Under the pieces are notes generated by a model. It searched no databases. It had not been told where the DNA came from and was given only the letters and a program-made list of their open reading frames with translations. A stretch of DNA of 64,000 nucleotides from CAXMMR01 sp963692975 (GTDB lineage Bacteria; Pseudomonadota; Alphaproteobacteria; Acetobacterales; Acetobacteraceae), in contig CAXMMR010000010.1 in the NCBI GenBank assembly GCA_963692975.2, forward strand, positions 62,001 to 126,000. Reading direction: 5' to 3'. Made by a program: the position numbers and the translations under genes. Shown piece after piece: positions 54,468 to 61,172 of this stretch; the stretch's first letter is position 1, and every line of letters starts with the position of its first letter.

Positions 54468-54598
54468 GCTTCTTTTTTGAAAAAAAGAAGCAAAAAACTT
54501 TCATCAATCAGATCGGCGCCATGCTGGCGCTGGTCGACCAGCCCATGCTGGCCTCCAGGGATCAAAAGTTTTTTGGTTCTTTTTTTCAAAAAAGAACC
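54468..54598 (+). repeat. Family A repeat, copy A9
   Basis: GAAG-type hairpin 54468-54491 and GAAC-type hairpin 54575-54598, with AAAAAACTTT and AAAAGTTTTTT inner flanks. It lies between divergently transcribed genes. Confidence 0.87.
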
Positions 54599-54677
54599 GC
54601 TTCTCGTCCAGCTGGATGGCCGGTGCAGCGCCGCGGACCTCGGGGAACTTGCCGGCTCACGCCGCGTGAGTGAGTGA

Positions 54678-55628
54678 GTGCCAGGCAATGATCCCTACGC
54701 CACGCTCGGCGTGAAGCGTGACGCCAGCGCCGACGAGATCCGGCGGGCCTACCGGGCGCTGGCCAAGAGGCATCATCCGGACCTCAATCCTGGCGACGCG
54801 GCCGCCGAGGCGCGGTTCAAAGACATCGCGGCTGCGGCCGACCTGTTGGAGGACGCGGACAAGCGGGCGCGCTTTGACCGCGGCGAGATCGATGCGACGG
54901 GCGCGCCGGTGCCGGAACGCAGCTTCTATCGCGGCTATGCCGAGGGCGACGGCGCGGCGCGCTATCGCGGCGGCAGGGGCGGCGATGCTGGCGACAGCGA
55001 TGGGCCAGAGCTGGGCGACATCTTCGGCGAGTTCTTCAATCGGCAGGCCGGGGCGGGTGGACGCGCCGGCGCGGGGATGCGCATGCGTGGGCGGGACCAG
55101 CGCTACGAGCTGGGGGTGGACTTCCTCGACACCGTCAACGGCGCGACCCGGCGGCTCGGCCTGCCGGATGGACGCGACCTCGACGTCGTGATCCCGCCGG
55201 GGATCGAGGATGGGCAGGTGCTGCGGCTGCGCGGCCAGGGCGGAGCGGGCGCCGGCGGCGCGCCGGCCGGCGATGCGCTGATCACCATCGGCGTGTTTCC
55301 GCACCCGTTCTTCCGTCGCGAGGGGGCCGACCTGCACGTGGCGTTGCCGGTCAGCCTGCGCGAGGCGGTGCTCGGCGCCAAGGTCACGGTGCCAACGCCG
55401 CGCGGGCCGGTGGCAATGACGATTCCGCCGCACTCGGATGCCGGGCGGCAGCTCAGGCTGCGCGGCCGTGGCGTCGCGGCGCACGGCAAGCAGGCGGCGG
55501 GTGACCTCTATGCGACGCTGCAGGTCGTCATCGGGCCGGTCGACGCGTCGCTCGAGGCGTTCCTGAAGGACTGGGCGGCGGCACCCGGCGAGGACCCGCG
55601 GGCGGCGATGCTGGAGGCGACGCAATGA
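54678..55628 (+). CDS. cbpA: CbpA-type DnaJ-family co-chaperone
   Basis: A 316-residue J protein. The J domain (4-70) has the HPD motif at 33-35 (KRHHPDLNPGD). A Gly-rich linker and two C-terminal substrate-binding domains follow (LGVDFLDTVNGATRRLGLPDG, VIPPGIEDGQVLRLRGQG, GRQLRLRGRGV). The zinc-finger region of DnaJ is absent, as in CbpA. GTG 54678 is the apparent start. The inhibitor gene cbpM overlaps its end by 4 nt. Confidence 0.93.
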   Translation: MPGNDPYATLGVKRDASADEIRRAYRALAKRHHPDLNPGDAAAEARFKDIAAAADLLEDADKRARFDRGEIDATGAPVPERSFYRGYAEGDGAARYRGGRGGDAGDSDGPELGDIFGEFFNRQAGAGGRAGAGMRMRGRDQRYELGVDFLDTVNGATRRLGLPDGRDLDVVIPPGIEDGQVLRLRGQGGAGAGGAPAGDALITIGVFPHPFFRREGADLHVALPVSLREAVLGAKVTVPTPRGPVAMTIPPHSDAGRQLRLRGRGVAAHGKQAAGDLYATLQVVIGPVDASLEAFLKDWAAAPGEDPRAAMLEATQ

Positions 55629-55936
55629 CCGGATCCGGGGCGGCGGGCGAGCGGCTGATCACCCTCTCGGCGCTGTGCCGCGAGCTCGGGCGGCTGGAGG
55701 AGAGCGACCTGCTGCGCTGGATCGCCGCCGAGTGGGTGCGGCCGGCGGCGCGCCAGCCGGAGCCGCGGTTCGCCGCCATCGACGTCGCGCGGGTGCGGCT
55801 GATCGTCGAGCTGCGGGACGAGATGGAGGTCGGCGAGGCGGCGATGCCGGTGGTGCTGTCGCTGCTCGATCAGCTTTATGAGACGCGACGGCAGATGCGG
55901 CTTGTGTGCGCGAGGTTGGAGCGGGACGGGGCATAG
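55625..55936 (+). CDS. cbpM: CbpM-type chaperone modulator
   Basis: A 103-residue helical protein of the MerR-like CbpM family. LITLSALCRELGRLEESDLLRWIAAEWVRP, FAAIDVARVRLIVELRDEMEVGEAAMPVVLSLLDQLYETRRQMR match. CbpM binds the J domain of CbpA and inhibits it. ATGA overlap with cbpA supports the pairing. Confidence 0.9.
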   Translation: MTGSGAAGERLITLSALCRELGRLEESDLLRWIAAEWVRPAARQPEPRFAAIDVARVRLIVELRDEMEVGEAAMPVVLSLLDQLYETRRQMRLVCARLERDGA

Positions 55937-56136
55937 GGAAGCAAGGCCAGGGCTCTGCCCTGGACCCGCTGGGGCCCGCGGCCCCAGACCCCGATGGTAG
56001 GGGTGTAGGCTCGCTTTCTTGCTTGGCGACGCCAATCATTGCTCACAGCGACGATCTTTCAGCGCCGGGCAACGGATGGATTTTAAAGGCTCCGCCTTTA
56101 ATGGGGTCCAGGGGCAAAGCCCCTGGCCTTCCTTAC
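55937..56136 (-). repeat. Family B repeat, copy B12
   Basis: CCAGGGCTCTGCCCTGG and TGGGGCCCGCGGCCCCA at the left, a middle with GCTTGGCGACGCC, TTAAAGGCTCCGCCTTTAA, ATGGGGTC, and CCAGGGGCAAAGCCCCTGG (56108-56126) at the right: a complete element in minus orientation between convergent genes. Confidence 0.87.
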
Positions 56137-56904
56137 CTAAGCTGCAGCGCGCTTCGGCGACGCAGACTGCGCAAGGACCGCGTCGCGGAAGGCGGTGAAG
56201 ATGCCGTAGGAGATGGCGTCGTGCGGAAAGTCGTATTCCGGATGCCATTGCACGGCGAGGGCGAAGCCGGATGTGGCCTCGGTGCGAACGGCCTCGATGG
56301 TGCCGTCGGGCGCGGTCGCCTCGATGGTCAGGCCATGAGCGAGACGGTCGATGCCCTGGTTATGCAGCGAGTTGACCAGGATGTGGTCGCGGCCGGCGAG
56401 GCGGGCGAGCAGGCCGCCGGGGGCGAGGGTCACGGCGTGCGCCTTGGCGATGCGCAGCTCGGCGCTGCCATGCGCCGGCGTCGAGTGGTCGGTGTGGCCG
56501 GGCAGGTCCTGCAGGCGCTGGTGCAGCGAGCCGCCGAGGGCGACGTTCATTTCCTGCAGGCCGCGGCAGATCGCCAGCAGCGGCTTGCCGGCGGCGATGG
56601 CGGCGCGGATCAGCGGCAGCGTCACCGCGTCGCGCTGCTCGTCCTCCGGTGTGCCTTCGGCGTGCGAGGGACCGTCATAATGGCGGGGCTGGACGTTGGA
56701 GCGGCTGCCGGTGAGGATGATGCCGTCGAGCCGGGCGAGCAGGGTCGCGACGTCGGCGGCCGGGCCGTTGGCGGGCAGCAGGACGGGGACGCCGCCGACC
56801 ACCTGGTCGACGGCGCGGACATAGGTGTCCGAGGCGGCGTGGTTCGGGGTCATGTAGACGCCGAAGGGCTTGGAGCAGCAGGAAATGCCGATGAGTGGCT
56901 TCAT
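56137..56904 (-). CDS. PuuD-like gamma-glutamyl-GABA hydrolase (class I amidotransferase)
   Basis: A 255-residue peptidase C26-type enzyme. The nucleophile is Cys113 (LLAICRGLQEMNVALGG), with His220 and Glu222 (VQWHPEYD) completing the triad; TGSRSNVQPRHYDG is family-typical. PuuD releases GABA from gamma-glutamyl-GABA during putrescine breakdown. No other puu genes are adjacent, although a possible aminobutyraldehyde dehydrogenase is at 18587-20011. Confidence 0.88.
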   Translation of the reverse strand: MKPLIGISCCSKPFGVYMTPNHAASDTYVRAVDQVVGGVPVLLPANGPAADVATLLARLDGIILTGSRSNVQPRHYDGPSHAEGTPEDEQRDAVTLPLIRAAIAAGKPLLAICRGLQEMNVALGGSLHQRLQDLPGHTDHSTPAHGSAELRIAKAHAVTLAPGGLLARLAGRDHILVNSLHNQGIDRLAHGLTIEATAPDGTIEAVRTEATSGFALAVQWHPEYDFPHDAISYGIFTAFRDAVLAQSASPKRAAA

Positions 56905-56973
56905 GGGAGGCCGCCGCGTGCTTTGGAGTTCAGGTCCAGGGTGGGTCTTGAGGATGGCCGTTTGAAGGCCCGA

Positions 56974-57396
56974 TCAGCGCACTCTGCCGTAGCTCGGCTG
57001 ACCGTAGCCAGGGCAGACGCAGCGGGCGCCAACCGGGGCTGGGCGCTGCAGGCCGCAACTGGTCTGCGGGCCGGTGTCGCAGAAGGCGCCGTAGGGCGCC
57101 GGCGGCGGCGCGGCGGCGAGGGTACCCGGCGGCGGCGGGTAACCTGCGGGCGGTGGGTAGCTTTGCGGGGTGAAGGTCTGGGACGGGCCGGACTGGTCGG
57201 GGCCGGGTCCCGCCTCAGCGCCGCCGGGCCCTTCGTCGCTTGGCGCGATGGAGCGATAGGGCGACGGCTGGGTCGATTGATACGGCGCGATCGCGCCGCC
57301 CTGGTCCTCCGTGGTGCCGACGGGTTGGCTGCGGCCGGCGCACGGCGCCAGCGCGACGGCGAGGCACAGGACGGCGGCTACGCGGGAGACATGCAT
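56974..57396 (-). CDS. Secreted proline/glycine-rich small protein
   Basis: A 140-residue protein with a signal sequence (HVSRVAAVLCLAVALAPCAGRSQP) and a mature part rich in Pro, Gly, Tyr and Gln (SYPPPAGYPPPPGTLAAAPPPAPYG), ending with four cysteines (FCDTGPQTSCGLQ and CVCPGYG). ALAPC is not a good lipobox. No family was recognised. ATG 57396 is chosen because it begins the signal peptide. Confidence 0.6.
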   Translation of the reverse strand: MHVSRVAAVLCLAVALAPCAGRSQPVGTTEDQGGAIAPYQSTQPSPYRSIAPSDEGPGGAEAGPGPDQSGPSQTFTPQSYPPPAGYPPPPGTLAAAPPPAPYGAFCDTGPQTSCGLQRPAPVGARCVCPGYGQPSYGRVR

Positions 57397-57481
57397 TGGG
57401 CAAGCGTGCTCCGAACCATCGCGCCGAGGCAAGGGCCGCCGAGGCAAGCGGCACCGAGGCAAGGGGCACGTGGCAGCGCGC

Positions 57482-58147
57482 TCAGCCGCCCTTCGCACCA
57501 GGCTCGGGGTTAGGGTCGACAAAGGTGAACAGGGCGGGGTCGAAGTGGCCGCCGAACACGACGCCATCCAGGCTGATGCGGGTGAGCCGGCCCTGCGCGT
57601 CGATCACCGACCAACCGCGCAGCGCCAGTGGCGGGTTGGCGAAGAGCAGCGTCAGGCTGCCGTCGCTCGGGGCGCTGGTGCGCACCAGGGTGATCTGAAC
57701 GGTGGCGGCGCCGCGCTCCAGCGCCGTGACCGTGACGTCCCCGGAGAGGCTGAGGTGGTCGGCGAGCAGCAGGCCGAGCGGGGTCTGAGCGACCGGGATA
57801 TTGGTGGTCTGGTCGAGCTCGCTGTCGTGGAAGGTGACCTGGCCGTGGCCGGCGACCAGCAGCAGCGGGCTCGGCGGGTCGTAGGCGAAGCGCATGCGGC
57901 CCGGGCGCTGCAGCCAGGCGGTGCCTGTGGTGCTGCGCCCGTCCGGCGCGATCTGCAGGAAATGCGCCTTCAAGGCGTGCACCTGGTCCAGATAGGCCTG
58001 GACCTTCTGCACCAAAGCGGCGTCCGCATCGCTCAACACCGCCGCGCGCGGCACGGTGCGGGCGATGCCGGGCGGGGGCAGCGCTGGGCTCTGCGCAAGG
58101 GCGGCGCCGGGCAGGCCGAGGGCGGCGAGGAGGAGCAGCCGTTTCAT
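57482..58147 (-). CDS. lolA: LolA-family outer-membrane lipoprotein carrier protein
   Basis: A 221-residue periplasmic protein with signal peptide (LLLLAALGLPGAALA) and the LolA pattern: VQAYLDQVHALKAHFLQIAPDGRSTTGTAWLQRPGRMRFAYDPPSPLLLVAGHG, then VTFHDSELDQTTNIPVAQTPLGLLLA and GWSVIDAQGRLTRISL. LolA carries lipoproteins from LolCDE to the outer membrane. Upstream is a family B repeat. Confidence 0.9.
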   Translation of the reverse strand: MKRLLLLAALGLPGAALAQSPALPPPGIARTVPRAAVLSDADAALVQKVQAYLDQVHALKAHFLQIAPDGRSTTGTAWLQRPGRMRFAYDPPSPLLLVAGHGQVTFHDSELDQTTNIPVAQTPLGLLLADHLSLSGDVTVTALERGAATVQITLVRTSAPSDGSLTLLFANPPLALRGWSVIDAQGRLTRISLDGVVFGGHFDPALFTFVDPNPEPGAKGG

Positions 58148-58174
58148 CGCGCCGGGTGTGGCATTGGTCGGTGG

Positions 58175-58333
58175 CGAAAGGAAGGCCAGGGGCTTTGCCC
58201 CTGGACCCCATTAAAGGCCGAGCCTTTAAAATCCATTCGTTATTCATGCCAGCCGGCGAAATCGATGCTGCTCCAAAGGAGTGGGGTCTGGGGCCGCGGG
58301 CCCCAGCGAGGTCCAGGAGCAGAGCTCCTGGCC
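58175..58333 (+). repeat. Family B repeat, copy B13 (shorter middle)
   Basis: CCAGGGGCTTTGCCCCTGG (58186-58204), GACCCCAT, TTAAAGGCCGAGCCTTTAA, a shortened middle without the GGCTTCGCC core, GTGGGGTC, TGGGGCCGCGGGCCCCA and CCAGGAGCAGAGCTCCTGG. Confidence 0.87.
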
Positions 58334-59347
58334 TCATGCCGCCGCGGGCACGCCCTTACTGGTCGAGTATTCGAAGTGCAGCGCCACATCGGGATAGAGC
58401 AGCGGGTGGATGGCGTGGGCGGCCATGGCGGCCTCCGAGAAGCCCTGCAGGATCAGCTTGAGCTTGCCGGGGTAGGTGGCGACGTCGCCGATGGCGAAGA
58501 CGCCGGGCAGCGAGGTGGCGCAGGTGGCGGCCGTGACCTCGACATGGTGGCGGTCCAGGGCCAGGCCCCAGCCGGCGAGCGGGCCGAGGTCGGTGGACAG
58601 GCCGAAGAAGGCGAGCAGGCGGTCGGCGGGAATGCGGCGGGTGCTGCCGTCGAGGTCGGCAAGCTCGACGGCGTTGAGGAGGCCGGCCTCGCCGTGCAGG
58701 GCGTGCAGTTGGTAGGGCGTGACGATGTCGAGCTGGCCGGCATCGGCGGCGGCCTGGAGCTGGGCGGCGGTCTCGGGGGCGGCGCGGAAGCGGGCGCGGC
58801 GATGGACGACGATGACGCGGGCGGCGACGTCGCGCAGCTGCAGCGCCCAGTCGACCGCGCTGTCGCCGCCGCCGGCGATGACCACCGTGCGGCCGCGGAA
58901 GTCCTCGCGGCGGCGGACGTAGTATTGCACGGCGCCGGTGGCCTCGTAGGCGGGTAGGCCGGCGAGCGGCGGACGGTTCGGGCCGAAGGCGCCGGCGCCG
59001 GCGGCCAGGATGACGGCGCGGGCGTGCACGCTCTGGCCGGAGTCGGTGGTGAGGGTGAAGTCGCCGGCCTCGCCCGTGAGGCGGTCGATGCGGCTGGCGA
59101 GCAGGCGGGGGGTGCGGAATGGGGCGAGCTGGGCCTCAAGCTGGGCGACCAGGGCGCCGGCCTCGATCGCGGGGTGGGCGGGGATGTCGTAGATCGGCTT
59201 CTCCGGATAGAGCGCGGCGCACTGGCCGCCGACCTCGCCGAGCGCGTCGATCAGCACGGTGGTGAGCTTGAGCATGCCGCACTGGAACGCGGCGAACAGG
59301 CCAACCGGGCCGGCGCCGATGATGGCGACGTCTGTGTCGTAGGTCAT
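58334..59347 (-). CDS. Ferredoxin-NADP+ reductase, thioredoxin-reductase type
   Basis: A 337-residue FAD/NAD(P) flavoprotein lacking the CxxC of thioredoxin reductase. The FAD motif is DVAIIGAGPVGLFAAFQCG; GGQCAALYPEKPIYDIPAHP and the NADP-binding VVIAGGGDSAVDWALQL follow; GVFAIGDVATYPGKLKLILQGFSEAAMAAH near the end binds FAD. This pattern is the TrxR-like FNR (YumC) group. ATG 59347 was chosen because earlier in-frame codons lie in a family B repeat. Confidence 0.92.
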   Translation of the reverse strand: MTYDTDVAIIGAGPVGLFAAFQCGMLKLTTVLIDALGEVGGQCAALYPEKPIYDIPAHPAIEAGALVAQLEAQLAPFRTPRLLASRIDRLTGEAGDFTLTTDSGQSVHARAVILAAGAGAFGPNRPPLAGLPAYEATGAVQYYVRRREDFRGRTVVIAGGGDSAVDWALQLRDVAARVIVVHRRARFRAAPETAAQLQAAADAGQLDIVTPYQLHALHGEAGLLNAVELADLDGSTRRIPADRLLAFFGLSTDLGPLAGWGLALDRHHVEVTAATCATSLPGVFAIGDVATYPGKLKLILQGFSEAAMAAHAIHPLLYPDVALHFEYSTSKGVPAAA

Positions 59348-59369
59348 GGACGTGACGTATCGCAGGCAA

Positions 59370-59585
59370 CGCGAAAGGCAAGACAAGGCCAGGGGCTTTG
59401 CCCCCTGGACCCCATTAAAGGCGAAGCCTTTAAAATCCATTTATTATCTATGTTCCTGCCGCGCGGTCCGTGGCGCGGGACGCAGCATTGACTGGCTTCG
59501 CCAAGTAAGAGGGGGTCTGGCGAGGCTCCAACTGAATGGGGTCTGGGGCGGCGGGCCCCAGCGGGTCCAGGGCAGAGCCCTGGCC
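59370..59585 (+). repeat. Family B repeat, copy B14 (full-length)
   Basis: CCAGGGGCTTTGCCCCCTGG (one extra C), TTAAAGGCGAAGCCTTTAA, the central GGCTTCGCC core, ATGGGGTC, TGGGGCGGCGGGCCCCA and CCAGGGCAGAGCCCTGG, immediately before the HNH gene. Confidence 0.87.
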
Positions 59586-59933
59586 TTACTTCCACTTGCC
59601 TGTTTTCCCCCGATTCCGCCGCGTCGGCGCATGGAAGTCGTCCGGCTTCGTCCTCACCCACGTGATGAAGCTGCTCAGTTCAGGATCCTCGCGTAGGGCC
59701 GCGGGGTCGGCGAGGCGGCGGGCGATTTCGGACTCGGTGTAGCGGGCGTGGATCGCCGAGTGGCAGATCTGGTGCAGGCGGACGGTGCCGCGGTGGGTGC
59801 CGCCTTTCAGCTTTGGGGTCAGGTGGTGCAGCGAGGAGCGGGCGTGTGGCGGGATCGGGCGGTCGCAGAGCGGGCAGATGGGTGGGGCTTGCGGCTCGGG
59901 CTGCGGTTGTGAGCGTCTCCTCGGGCGGGGCAT
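59586..59933 (-). CDS. HNH endonuclease-like protein
   Basis: A 115-residue protein. The Arg/Pro-rich N-terminus is followed by a zinc-coordinating CPLC, the HNH motif SSLHHLTPKLKGGTHRGTVRLHQICHSAIH and a helical tail (ARYTESEIARRLADPAAL). Such stand-alone HNH proteins are found widely; the target is unknown. It is divergent from tsaE, 64 nt apart. Confidence 0.83.
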   Translation of the reverse strand: MPRPRRRSQPQPEPQAPPICPLCDRPIPPHARSSLHHLTPKLKGGTHRGTVRLHQICHSAIHARYTESEIARRLADPAALREDPELSSFITWVRTKPDDFHAPTRRNRGKTGKWK

Positions 59934-59997
59934 GCGGGCCAGATGGGGGCGGTGCGGGGCGGTTGAAGCGGCGCGGCGGGCTCGGGCAGGATGCGGC

Positions 59998-60438
59998 ATG
60001 TCGGGAATGGTGATCGACTTGGCGGACGCGGCGGCGACCGAGGCGCTGGGGCGGCGGCTGGCGCCGTTGGTCGTGGCGGGCGACGTCATGCTGCTCGATG
60101 GCGTGCTGGGGGCGGGCAAGACGACGCTGGTGCGGGCGCTGTTGCGGGCGGCGTGCGGGGACCCTGCGCTGGAGGTGCCGAGCCCGACCTACACGCTGGT
60201 GCAGAGCTACGAGGCGCCGGGTGGGTTGATGCTGCACCACTTCGATTTGTGGCGGCTGGCAGGGCCGGAAGGGCTCACGGAGCTGGGCTTCGAGGACGCT
60301 CAGGAGGGCGTGTCGCTGGTGGAGTGGCCGGATCGGCTCGGCGCGCTGCGGCCCGCGGAGGCGCTCACGGTGAGCCTGGAGGTGGTGGCGAACGGGCGGC
60401 AGGCGCGGCTGTGTGGTTGGGGGGATCGGCTTCGATGA
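59998..60438 (+). CDS. tsaE: tRNA threonylcarbamoyladenosine ATPase TsaE
   Basis: A 146-residue P-loop ATPase required with TsaB and TsaD for t6A37 tRNA modification. Walker A is GVLGAGKTT (35-43); the usual Asp of 'GDLGAGKT' is Val here. SPTYTLVQSYEAPGGLMLHHFDLWRL and LGFEDAQEGVSLVEWPDRLG are typical. ATG 59998 gives a normal start. murU follows with ATGA overlap. Confidence 0.93.
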   Translation: MSGMVIDLADAAATEALGRRLAPLVVAGDVMLLDGVLGAGKTTLVRALLRAACGDPALEVPSPTYTLVQSYEAPGGLMLHHFDLWRLAGPEGLTELGFEDAQEGVSLVEWPDRLGALRPAEALTVSLEVVANGRQARLCGWGDRLR

Positions 60439-61172
60439 GCGGCGGGGCGGGTGCGATCGTGTTTGCCGCCGGGCTTGGCACGCGGATGCGGCCGCTGACG
60501 GAGCATCTGGCCAAGCCGCTGCTGCGGCTGGGCGGGGCGACGCTGCTGGACCACGCGCTGGACCGGCTGGCGGCGGCAGGGATTGCTCGCGTCGTGGTGA
60601 ATGCGCATTGGCAGGCGGACGGGGTGGCGGCGCATCTGGCGGGTCGGTCCGGGTTGCCGGTGACGGTGGTGCGGCGGGAGGCGGCCCTGCTGGGGGCGGC
60701 CGGGTCGGTGCGGGCGGCCTTGGCGGAGGGGCTGCTGGGGCCGGCGCCGTTCTACACGGTGAACGGCGACAGCCTGTGGCTGGACGGGCCCGCCTCGACG
60801 CTGGGGCGGCTGCGCGAGGCGTTCGCGCCGGATGCGGGGGTGGATGCGGTGATGCTGGTGCATCGCAGCGCGCAGGTGCAGGGCGAGCTTGGGGCGGGCG
60901 ACTTCTTCGTCGATCGCTGGGGGGCGCCGCGGCGGCGCGGCGAGCAGGAGATCGCCCCGTACGTGTTTGCCGGCGTGCAGCTGGTGAGCGCCGGCGCCTG
61001 GGAGCTCGTCGACGCCGGCGGCGAGATGAACACGTTGTGGGACCGGCTGATCGCGGCGGGGCGGCTGCGCGCGGTGGTGCATGACGGACTCTGGTATCAC
61101 CTGTCGCGGCCGGCGGATCTGGCGGAGGCGGCGGAGGCGTTGGCGGCGCAGGATACCGGGTTGACAACATGA
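60435..61172 (+). CDS. murU: MurU-like nucleotidyltransferase
   Basis: A 245-residue nucleotidyltransferase. GAIVFAAGLGTRMRPLTEHLAKPLLRLGG is the nucleotide-binding N-terminus and FYTVNGDSLWLDG the metal-binding region; EIAPYVFAGVQLVS and LWYHLSRPADL follow. MurU makes UDP-MurNAc from MurNAc-1-P in cell wall recycling. In related genomes the kinase amgK normally sits between tsaE and murU; here they overlap directly. addB follows with ATGA overlap. Confidence 0.88.
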   Translation: MSGGAGAIVFAAGLGTRMRPLTEHLAKPLLRLGGATLLDHALDRLAAAGIARVVVNAHWQADGVAAHLAGRSGLPVTVVRREAALLGAAGSVRAALAEGLLGPAPFYTVNGDSLWLDGPASTLGRLREAFAPDAGVDAVMLVHRSAQVQGELGAGDFFVDRWGAPRRRGEQEIAPYVFAGVQLVSAGAWELVDAGGEMNTLWDRLIAAGRLRAVVHDGLWYHLSRPADLAEAAEALAAQDTGLTT

